From positions 4,402,803 through 4,466,802 of the forward strand of contig NC_061129.1 of NCBI RefSeq assembly GCF_905220365.1: DNA of 64,000 bases, written 5' to 3'. The notes under the pieces were generated by a model, which did not search any database, was not told the origin of the DNA, and was given only the letters and a program-made list of their open reading frames with translations. Below, piece after piece: positions 11,395-23,190 of this stretch. The DNA is from Vanessa cardui (Eukaryota; Arthropoda; Insecta; Lepidoptera; Nymphalidae). The translations under genes and the position numbers were made by a program. How positions within the stretch are numbered: position 1 is the stretch's first letter; every line of letters starts with the position of its first letter.

Positions 11395-14300
11395 ATGAAG
11401 GACGGTCTTAATATACCGTCTCTTCCAAGTCCCCAAGACCGGTATACTCTTGAGAAGAAAATCGGTTCTGGTGTCTTCGGCGAAGTCCATCGAGCCAAAG
11501 ATAATCAAGCGGCTGGAAAAGCTGTCGCTGTTAAAATACAAATAAACAGCGAAGAGAATGAACCACACATTCAAGAGGAATACAAAATCTTGCGAGACTT
11601 CACCAAACATCCCAATCTCATAGATTTCTACGGCGTGTTCTGTGATAAGTCCGAATATACAACGAGAATTTGGTTTGTCGTTGAGGTAAATACGAAATGG
11701 AATATGAAAGCGTAAATTTGTTTTATTATATGTAAGCGATAAAAGAAAAAAAAAAAACATTCACCTTGTCTATTTTCCAGTTATGCGAATATGGATCTGT
11801 TATTGATATTGTCAGAAAACTTAAGGCAGCGGACAAAAAAATGTCCGAGGAACACATCGCTTACATCCTCAAATATACGATCAAGGTAAGTCCATATTCG
11901 ACTGACTATAAACATGTCGTTCGTCACATTCGAGTCAAGATGGCTGTTTATAAAACAAAGGGCCTGCCAGTCCAACTTTCAACGGCTGAATCAATTGGTA
12001 GGTACTTTGAATGCAAACTCAATTGTTCTCCGATCTGTGTCCGGGCGATTCCTTCTTGCGGCGTGACGTCGAATAAAATATTGCCGGGCGAATGTCCACG
12101 TACGTTGAAATACTATCTAGGGCCATTACTTAAAATGCATGCCGCTTTATTTGATGTGATTCGCGACGGAACAGTCGAACTTGTCGATGTGAATGTCGGT
12201 GCGCGTCCGACAACACCATGATGGCCCCCCATCGCGGCGCATCGCTCAATTATCGTAAATAATGCTCGCACACACAAGATATACGGACCTCAATCGCGGT
12301 AGTCAATGATCCTTTGCCCTCGTTTCCATCGATAAAGAATATTCCTTACACCCTTCACATTAAAGCCCTAAGTTCAGAACACATATTGATGTGTTAAGCT
12401 CAAAAGAAATTAGAACCCGTTAAATGCATATTATCTTTATGCAAGCCACTTGGTTCACAATACCAGTGCGTCCTTTCTGTTGGATACATTTTCCATGCAA
12501 ATCTACCGATAAGGTATCTCTTGTTAGGTACGGTTGCATTTAATGTTGTATCTCTTTAAACAAAAAAAAATAATATGTCATTTTACTATAAATGTACATA
12601 TCACATCTCAATCGTAAGAGATGTATGAATATAAGTTTTCATAATTATAATTATATTTAAAAACTAAAATAAATATAGTAATGATAATATTGACAGTCTT
12701 TAATAATGACGCACTATAATTATGTAAACGTTACAATCTTTTAAAAAATTTAAATCGGTAACGAAACCTTTTAAAATTTGCAACCCTATAACGAACTCGA
12801 TTGTAACGAACGCATTAACCAAATGATATATCAGGCAGTAGAGCGCAGACAAGTCGCGACAGGTCTGGGTCCCGATACGTATGCAAATAGCTCCCAATGA
12901 ATCTCAGGGGCGTGGACCACTTGATTGACGCTGACATCAGAATCGTCGGTTCATCTCAGGGAAACCTTTCGTAAGGGCGGTCGTTCTATCATTTATTGTC
13001 AATTTTAAGTGTTGAGTATCCTGATTGGTCCAATCAATACTCGGTTCTCAATTGGTTCATTTTAGATGTTATCTAATATAATATATGTATCTGTTTTCAT
13101 ATTTATTGCGAATGATATATCATATTTATTTTGCAGGCAATCGTTTATTTACACGAAAATAAAATAATACACAGAAATATACGATGTAGTAATATCTTAA
13201 TTAACAAGGATGGTGAAATAAAACTCACAGACTTTGGTTTGTCATGCAAATTAAATGGAACTCACGATAAAACCAGAACAAGCATTGGGTCACCAAGTTG
13301 GATAGCGCCAGAAGTGGTGACGGGTGGTGATGAAGGGTACGACAATAGAGCTGACGTGTGGGCTTTGGGAATAAGCACCATCGAAATGGTTGATGGCAAA
13401 GCGCCCTTTGAGAATATGCATCCCACGAGAGCTCTTTTTCAAATAGTGAGAAATCCTCCACCATCCGTTGCTAAGCCCTCAATGTCATCTAATGACATTA
13501 ACGATTTTATAACAGAGTAGGTTAAATTTACTCTTTATTATATGTTTATATTTAAGTACGAAATTAGATATTAAATGCTATACTTAAATAATTTCAGATG
13601 TCTTGAAAAAAATCCTGAGCATAGACCTTTTATGGTCGAATTGGAAGAACATCCATTCATTCAAACTGTCCCAGAAAATGATTTTCATGTAAGGCAACTA
13701 ATTAAATAATTAGCATATTCTGAATTTTTTATTGTTATTGAATTAACATCTATCTAATTTCCAGCTGTCTACTGAGCTAAAAATGCTTGCAGCTGATTTA
13801 GTGGAAAAAGAAGCTCCTTACAAACCAACAGACAGGATTATTAAAAATGGTCTTCTCACTACCGAAGGCAAAAAGGACCCCGAAACTATGCAAGTCGAAG
13901 ATCTTGCTGCTCTAGAACATTTATCAGAGGATAACATTATTTGCGAACTTCAAATAAAATATCAGAAAGGGTCGTTTATGTCATTTATCGGCGATGTGTT
14001 ATTAATACTTAATCCAAATACACATGAAGACATTTACACTGAAGAGGCAATCATTCTTTTCATAACTATTTAATTATTATACATATAGCACTATTTGACA
14101 TTAATTTATAATTTTATTAATCTTTCAGCATCACAAGAAATACGAATGCAAATCGCGGTCTGATAACGAACCTCACATTTTTGCTGTAGCCGATAGTGCA
14201 CATCAAGATGCGACGCACCATAACGAACCTCAATATATCATATTTTCTGGCGAAAGTAAATCAGGCAAATCAACTTACATGATGCATGCACTCTCTCATC

Positions 14301-17300
14301 TTACATTTTTGGGTGCCATGAAGAATAATACCGGAGAAAGAATACAAAAAGCTACGAAGGTTATTCAAGCGTGTATAAGTTCAGCAACGCCTATTAATTC
14401 AAATTCCACGCGTGGAATATTACAAGTTCAAGTGACTTATGGTACTTCAGGGAAATTAAGTGGAGCAATCTTTTGGCTATACCAGCTCGAAAAGTGGCGT
14501 GTGTCGTCTACAGACATGTAATATATATGTATTAATATTAAATTATGTTCACTTTGACAAACACATTAAGTGTTTCAGTTTGGTATACACATTCAAATTT
14601 GGTTGGTACAAATAAGTTAGGCTAATCATAACCCTTTTTTGCAGGAATCACGCAAACTTTAATCTTCTTTATTATTTTTATGACGCTCTTGAAGCAAACA
14701 ACAGGTTAGATGAATTTTATTTAGAAAGAAATAGAAATCACCGCTATCTACGAGTTCTAGACGAGCCCACAAGAGGCGCAAAAAGCGCACGAGAATCACC
14801 CCGAGAAAATGTTAAGTACTACAATGAGTTTGTGGAAAATTTAAAAATACTAGACTGGGAAGAAGAGGATATAAAGTTCCTGGAGACGGTTTTAGCTGCT
14901 ATACTTGTCTTAGGTAATGTGAGATTCAGAGATGGAAGAAATGGATCAGCTGAGATAGAGAATCTGGAAGAAGCAAAAAAAGTCGCAAAATTATTATCTC
15001 TCGAAGAAGTTAAGTTTCTTTGGGCGCTTCTTAATTACTGCCTCATTGAGAATGGTACTGCTGTTAAAAGAAAACATGCAACGAATGAAGCTAGAGATGC
15101 ACGAGATACTCTTGCAAGTGCACTTTATAAGAGGCTCGTGGATTGGTTAATCAACGTAATCAATGCAAAACTATCATTCATGAGATCTGTATTGTAAGTA
15201 TGTTCACGTGAATTCTGATAGTTTCAGATATAATAATTTTCGCATTACTTATTGCTAATTATTTTCCAGTGGTGACAAATACTCCGTAAGCTTAATAGAT
15301 ATGTTTGGTTTCGAGTGTTACCATCGGAATCGATTGGAACAGTTAATTGTTAACACAACAAATGAGCAAATCCAATTTTTATACAATCAAAGAATGTTCG
15401 TTTGGGAAATGCAAGAAGCGGCGGAAGAAGAAATTCAAACTACAACTTTAAGATTTTACGACAATAAAAACTCTGTCGATCAGTTAATGGGAAAACCACT
15501 TGGTATTTTTCATATATTAGACGAAGCAAGTCGCGCTAGCAGCGGCCATGAACTTATAATGAGTAAGGATAACTTCCTAAAAGCTGTATATGTCAATGAT
15601 CAACGGTACATGACCCATTTAATTTAATGTTTTTTTTTTTTTGTATCAGGTACAATTAAAACGAAATGTAAGGGCCCATATGTCAAAATCTCAGGAAATC
15701 ATGAGTTCAGTGTAGCACATTATACTGGCAAAGTGAATTACGATGCAAGGGAAATGGCCGATAAGAATAGAGATTTCCTCCCTCCTGAAATGATTGAAAC
15801 CATGAGAGCTTCGACAAATCTGAACCTGCAACAGCTGTTCAAGAATAAGTTAACTAAATCTGGAAATCTAACAGCTGCATCCAATCAAAGCCCAACCACA
15901 GCACCAGCTGGGCGGTCAAAGTCTGAAAAGGAAATGGAAAACATCAAAGCTAGAGTAAGTTCACATTAAACAGGTACATGTTTTAACATATATAATATGA
16001 ATATACTTTGAATAAAGAGAATATAGGAAAATAGTAAAACCGTAAGTAATATCAGATGTATGATTAACCATCATTGTAGGCTAAGATAATCAGCAAATCC
16101 GCAATATATTTTTATCAATCAAGAATTGTATTGTTTTAATTTTTATAAAAAAAATATATTTGCACATAAATACGTCATAATCTAAATATTTATTTACAGA
16201 AGTTTAACACGGTTTCTAAAGGCCAGTATTCACAAATACGAAGAATGAGAACAGCGGCTACGACATATCGAGCCACTAGCTTGGAGCTGCTGAAGCAACT
16301 CTCTTCAGGCCCTGGTAGCGGTGGTACACATTACGTGAGATGTGTAAGGACAGACCTAAATGATAACCCTCGTGGTTTTCAGACAGAACTTATAAGACAA
16401 CAATTAAGAGCGTTAGCAGTTTTAGATACAGCTAAAGCTCGTCAAAATGGTTTTCCTTGCAGAGTACCATTTGCAGAATTTATTCGAAGGTCTGTGACAC
16501 AGCAATAATTTAGAATATAAGATTTTTTTTGTCATGAAATATTTAAAATAATAAACATACATTTTCGCAGATATCGCTTCCTAGCATTTGATTTCGATGA
16601 AACCGTCGACGAAACAGCTGATAATTGTAGACTACTGTTGATTCGTTTGAAAATGGAAGGGTGGGAACTTGGTAAATCCAAAGTATTTTTGAAATATTAC
16701 AACGAGGAATTTCTATCTAGGTAAATAAAATAATCATTACATTCATTATTTGTCATTAATTGATAATTATGTTTTCTTTTTTTTTTAATTTATTTGTACA
16801 GGTTGTATGAAATCCAAGTTAAGAAAATTGTAAAAGTGCAAAGTATGATGCGAACGTTTTTAGCGAAAAGAAATGCTGTCAAAAATAAATCAAAGAATTT
16901 GCACAGTAAGTAATATAATCATCTAACCTAAAATAAATAAGTAATCTTTTATTCTTACGCCTTGCTTTGTTCTCAGTTCAGGAATTGAAGAAACAAAAAT
17001 CCCTAAGTGTATCCGATGAAGAAGCAGCTTTAGTCATTCAAAAAGGTCAGTTAAAATAAACGACAATTAATTAAAAACTTTTTTGTATCAATTATGTTTC
17101 CTAATTTCCTACATCTTAAACAGCTTATAGAGGATACATAGTTCGCAAAGCATATCCTCTAGTCAACAAATCAACTGATCAAATAGATGAAGAGACATCT
17201 TCGTTCCTAAAACGGTTCGCTATGAAATGGAAGAGCCGATCGATGTTCCAAGTACTCCTGCAGTACAGAGCGCTCCGCTATCAGGATTTGGTTCATTATT

Positions 17301-18734
17301 CACAGCAGGTATATAAAATATAAAAAAATATCTAAAGCAAACTAACATTTTTCAGAAGAAAAGATTTCGTTATAAATTTCCTACTTCTAATTCTTTTGAC
17401 AACTTATTTACACATTTTGAGAGGTTAAAGAATCAACAATAATACACATAATTAACCTGGTTCTTAGTAATTTTCTCAGGGTATTTAGGGTAAAGTATAC
17501 AACCAATTTATATTTTAGGTACATATATATAACCAAGCTGTAGTCGAGGCACTTAATAATACAAATTCACCAATAAGTCTTGACCGCGTTGACCCTCATG
17601 CTAAACAAAAAACTTTCCTTGGTTCTGGACCACCAACCGTCTGGAAACTTCCATTCCGAATGGATGAAATCCAATTCTTCGATACTTCGCATATGTGCGA
17701 TCCTTCTATGAAGAGCACGTAAGTATAAAACCAAGTTTGGGCACTTATAACGCCCGATTTTTATAAAGTTGTATAAATTTTAATAATCATGTGTGACCTG
17801 CACCTTTACCGATTATTTATAAAATGATTAACATAATGGAAATATTAAAAAAAAATATCTAAAATGATAATTGGTTTTCCATTGTAGAGACACATTTGCA
17901 AGTCCATATGATTCTGACAGCGAACAGTGGGATGAACCTTTGAAACGTCGTTGCAGTTCAGTACAAACGGAACCTTTCAAAGCCTCAACGAGCACGCAAA
18001 CGCTTATAACCGTGCCGTTCTGCAGAGACCCATCCAAACCTGTGCCAACTTTACCTCCAGACGAACCAGACATTTATTCGAGAAGAGAAAGTTTCAGCAA
18101 ACCCGTCATCTATAAGAAGCCACCAAACCTATCCCCCCAAAGCTTTTACCACCCACCCGCTCCTTGGTCCAGCGGCGGCGACGATACTGATATTTTAGAA
18201 AACAGCGCCGGTCGAAGATCGAGCAACGCACGTGGCGGCTTTACCGTTGACAAGAGCGATCTACCAGACCCAATCAGTGAGTTACAGGCCCTGGCTAAAT
18301 CTTCAAGGAACTCGAGAGACGAAGATGATGATGAGCCCCCGTTTAATTTTCAGGCAATGCTGAAAAAAACTCCGAAGAATAGAGCCTCCATGAAGAGACA
18401 CGGTGAAATGTATGATGATCCACAAGACAACTCTACTAGATTCTCGGCCAACTCACGTTACGTGAACACTTCTTACGGGGCACCGGTTTCGAGAAAGCAT
18501 ATTATTTCACCTAATGAGGCGTCATCTGTAGTTCTATCACCTACCCATTCAATTGCTTCTAATAAAATGCCACCAAAGCATGACTTTGATAGAGTTTCTC
18601 ATGATTTCGATGACTCCGGATTTGAAAAAAGGTCTTCTCAACAAAATCGTCGTTACGGCGACAACAAAGACGACACCGAAACGATTGAAATAGCGCCGGG
18701 TATAACCGTCGAGGGTTCTGTGGCTGATTTGTAA
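11395..18734 (+). CDS. ninaC: NINAC-like myosin III (kinase plus myosin motor), complete
   Basis: Sixteen coding exons: 11395-11685, 11781-11885, 13137-13516, 13598-13688, 13765-14046, 14129-14517, 14645-15193, 15270-15562, 15650-15954, 16200-16489, 16571-16720, 16802-16905, 16977-17045, 17124-17308, 17519-17718, 17888-18734. Phases agree throughout and give about 1,509 residues, the size of the long Drosophila isoform. Order: kinase (GSGVFGEV loop, VAVK, HRN, DFG, WIAPEVV), myosin head (P-loop GESKSGKST; DMFGFECYHRN), IQ-type helices (KIVKVQSMMRTFLAKR; AALVIQKAYRGYIVRK), then a tail ending EIAPGIT...VADL, matching the fly EIAPGIT...VDI end. In photoreceptors NINAC binds calmodulin, actin and INAD in rhabdomeres. 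Intron 5 seems to use a GC donor (GAG|GCAATC). The catalytic HRD aspartate is asparagine. The start ATG is the first in frame after the acceptor; a non-AUG or upstream start is not excluded. Confidence 0.95.
11886..13136 (+). other. Large ninaC intron 2 with two non-AT-rich blocks
   Basis: This 1.25-kb intron splits the kinase domain. At about 11930-12360 and 12830-12990 the sequence is clearly less AT-rich than the other ninaC introns and shows no kinase or other coding similarity. The readthrough frame to 12221 is not an exon, because the donor AAG|GTAAGT at 11886 and the acceptor before 13137 join the kinase perfectly. Possible intronic enhancers. Confidence 0.5.
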
Positions 18735-21700
18735 ATGCAAAACCAAAATATGTTTTGTAAAAAATATATTTATTCTCATTTTCCATCGAAGCATACATTC
18801 CTCTTACATTATGGCGTTACTCTATTAATATTTTTGAATTTGATATTAAAGCCACTTATTACTTGTTGTTTAGTACATAAAGCTTATCGTTATGCTTAAG
18901 TAAAATATATTTTTCTCAATAGAGTTAAGTATATTAAATACGAATTTTCAAAACTTAAAGCGAGTCATTATGGTATCATAATTTTGTCAACCTATATTCT
19001 CATACACATCATAGAAAAATATGTCATTTTTAATTTCCTTACATAATAATAATATAGCTTAATCGAAATTGCTTTGGTAACTTATTATTTACTTATACAT
19101 CTAAACAAAATAATATCAATTATATTATTGAATTAATAAAATAAAGCGTGTGGTCCTTCTTAACCGGCTATTGTCTGACTTTAACGTGGAAAAAGTACAT
19201 AATTATTAATCATAACATATAACTTATACTAGTTTATTACGTATGAGATTAAAATATCACTCGTGTTGCAAATATTATTATTTCATCTAAAATTGTATCG
19301 GAAAATATAATAAAATTACTATGGAAAAACTGTGTTACTAAATATTCCCCTGATGTATCCAAATTATTTTTGTATAAAAGTATATGAAGACGTTATAAGA
19401 ACAGCATATTTTATCGATTCTAAACAAATAATTTCATTGATCTCACAAATAAATACACACATAAATCATATATAGTAAACACTGATATGTTCTTCATAAG
19501 ACTTTAAAGTTACACCCATAGTTATGATTACATAATTTCTCTTCAATGCTAAATGTATTTATATAGAACATATATTTTAGGAAAACTTTAGTTTTAATTC
19601 AATTACACAAATTATTATGTACGTTTTTACGTACATATACGAGAGAATATAATTACAGATAATTTTTGACATTTCTTCAGATATAAAGAATAGCTTTATA
19701 GAACTCTGAAAGGAACATGACAGGCCGCTTACATTGAAAACATATTCAGGTTACAGACACATAATATAATATTAAAAAATTTAGAATTATAAAAAATATT
19801 CAACCCTGTTTAAATGATTGACAATAAAATATATTGTGTCGATTAAGAGAATTATATTAAATTAAATATTATGCCTTCTGCTGAATTACTCTTTATATTC
19901 TTTCTTCCATATTGAATTCTATTTAAGTATCGTGTCTATGGTCTCTGCTTCTAACAATTTATATAGTTAGATAAAGAATAATTTTATTTTAATTAATTAT
20001 CTTAAATTTATTACAATTCTCAAAAATAAAGTCCTTATTCACAGTTATATGTATTGTTGGTGAAATTTATATTTTCCACTATGTAGCTGAGACAAAAATT
20101 CCATCGACCATAGTGTGGTAGTCAAAAGAACGACTTTAAAAAAAATTGAATACTTGCAAAAAATTTTTTAAACATCATAATTATGCAAATATATTTGTTG
20201 AATTACTATTACTTACTTTGTAATACCAGCATTTTATGCGTTTAATGTGAATAAGGCTTTAAATATATTGGATAAAATTGATACATTTTCGTACAAAAAT
20301 TAGGTCATTCTTTCACAGGCTACGTTGAAACGCTATTTTATATACCACATAGTATAATCACAATAACACTCATAATGTGGATTGTGCTCAAAAATACAAA
20401 TTTCCAAAGGCCTTAAAAGTACATCTAAAATCTAAATACGTATTTTCCGCCACAGAAATCACATTCCATAGTTATTGCCAAGATTTCTAATTGACTTACA
20501 TCTACGAATATCAAAAAGTACATTATAAAAATATCTTCTTATACAAGAAAGGGTATATTTTTACGATAAGCTCTCTATTTGTTCAGTCGTAACTAATTTA
20601 TATATCGATTGAATGTAATTTACATTAAAGAAAAAAGTTAATAATGAGTACAAAATATGTATGCACAAATCTCAATAGAATTATTACAAAAACAAAAAAA
20701 CAATCTACTGTCAAATCACAAAATTTAGAGCTAGCGCGCACCGGTAATATTTGTCACAGTATTCAGATATTCACGTGAAAATTAAAGCGTGGTAAGAAAT
20801 TAGTACCCAGTATTCTCTTCGCTTTATTTTTTTCCCGAGTCTCACGAGTTCACAGAGAACGACCGTCTCTTCGAAATCCATAGTGGCAAATGACACTTCG
20901 ATTTCGAAAATGTTTTGTCACTGTCTCTATTAATGAGCTCACTCCACTTTGGAAACGTGACGTGACAATGAGAAACATTTTACAAAAATCACCAGTGCGC
21001 ACTAACTCTTATAGTTATGTAAAAATAACACATAGCAAACTTGACTTTTATATGTCACTGTAAGATTACAAAATATGTTAGATTACAATCTGACGAGGGA
21101 GATTGTTATGTGTCGAATTATTGTGAGCCGTGAAATATGATTGCAATTTAACCTATTATTTTTCGCTATATTGTAATCTATCTAAGTTAAACTGTTAGAT
21201 TTAAATCACGCGTCAAATTGTCAACTGTCAAAAGGTCTTCCTGATTGGCCGGTCTTGTTGTAAGATCGACCAATCATATGCCACCGTTATTATTCGATAG
21301 TTTACATTCTATTGAATTAAATTTCAATTAAACTATAAAAACTCTAAGCCAACCGAAATATTATGAATGATCGAAATTGTATGTATTTTATTGATAGATT
21401 ATAGAGTAATATACTAAATCTTACGATGATATATACTAATCGAATATATAATAAAACGATTACAATGTTGCTCAGTTGTTATTCAGTCAAGTATGTTTTA
21501 CACTGTGACATTACTTTGCTTACTTGCATTAATTCTATTGAAATCAACTATAGATTGAATGATATGAGCATCATAAAAATAAGGCATAAATATTTTTAGG
21601 TGGATGAATGGACTAGCCAAATGATTTTATTTACTTAATAAAGTTTTTTAAAACTCTCAATCGTCATATTCGTTTATTTTATAGATATTTAAACAAACTA

Positions 21701-23190
21701 ATATTACGAATCTTAACTTCTAAACATCTGACTTGTTTGAGTTGAGATCATCATCACTAAATTATATCGAAATAACACTAATATTATTATAATTATCACC
21801 ATATTTTTAGTATGAAATGTGATATAAAAAAAATGTTACTGACCATTATTAATTTGTTACCATCACTAGAAAAGTGTTACCATAGTAATAAAATAAAAAA
21901 TCTAAAATTATAATAAGTTTTAATTAAATGGCTTGTGACAATGCAAATTGACTTGATTATTTTTAAAGCATCATCTTTTATTTTAAGTAAATAGTTACTA
22001 TAATAGATTACCAGTTTCGCAAGAAATATAAAGTTATGGAAAAATGATTCCAGTCATAATGCTTGTTTTAATCAATTTATATAAATATACCACATATTTG
22101 ATTATTATTGCCTAAATTATCGACTGGCTGGTATTTGATTTTAAATGTTTATTATCACTGTTAATATACTTCTAAAATGACTACATACCGAGGTTAATTT
22201 GAATTTGCTTAAAGCATTGTTAGAAAAATGAAATTTGATTACTGTATAGGGAATTTATAAAAATATAAATTTGATAAATGTGGAATAATTTATAGTACTG
22301 TTTTTTTTTTATATTATAAAATCAAAAGACCTCAGCTTAAACATACTAAAGACCAGATAAACTCACTTTGTCTATATCGACAATTGTTTTTCTGAACTAT
22401 ATTATAAATCTTATAATATTTAACCTTATAGACTATTTAAAATATATATGTGTTTTTTCATATACCTCTACCTCTCGATACATACATATAAAATATAAAT
22501 ATATAATCAAAATATTTCTCAAAATGCTTTCATTGAGAATACTTAAAAATAAGCTCTCAAAGATTGGCAGTTTTGTATATAAAATAAATTTTTGATAAGA
22601 GAAAATTTTATACCCTGGAGAATTAATTGTTACTGGCATTAGTAATTTCCCATTTGGCCCAATGTTTGGGTTAAATATGATTTTTCATCAAAGTCATCAG
22701 TCCATGATTTACGATTGATTTCTTTTACATAAATATAGAATTAGAGAAAAATAAATTGCTAGTTGTTTTTAATTTCGGAGACTAGTGTGATTGTATTATA
22801 AAATATTCAATTTAATAGTCGCAGTGGCATTCCAAATATTTTGGTTCATCTTTCATATTATAAAAAAAAAAAAAATTTTAATTGCATAGACTAAATATCA
22901 TTTAAATATTAACTCGGATAAATTTGTGGTTGGTCATTTAACCATTTGATTACCATTATAATTAAACAAGCAAACAATTTATTTTGATAAATGATATGAG
23001 TCGTTCAAGTACTGAAAAGATGGAAACCTTTTTTTGCTGACACTACTTTTAAAATATAATTTTATAAACTTGGTTAAAAATAGTTTCTTCATCATTCAAG
23101 GTACTTAGTGCTTGAGTTCATATTATATATATAAAAGATTTCTTGTTTAAGTGTATACAAATGATCTAGAAGTATGGAAAAAGACATACC
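18735..23190. other. Long gene-poor region between ninaC and the BTB gene
   Basis: The first few hundred bases should be the ninaC 3' UTR; AATAAA-like signals occur near 19136-19147. The rest is very AT-rich with poly-A or poly-T runs (for example 22862-22875). A block at about 20730-21320 has more balanced composition and palindromic-looking pieces (GACGTGACAATGAG, CCTGATTGGCCGG), but no exon was recognised. Downstream UTR of the minus-strand BTB gene probably reaches in from 23190. Confidence 0.5.

Noticed and set aside
11386..11760. Minus-strand frame across ninaC exon 1
   Set aside because: Shadow of the kinase exon on the other strand.
22368..22639. Overlapping short frames on both strands
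   Set aside because: Pure AT-rich composition (Ile/Tyr/Lys) with no features.
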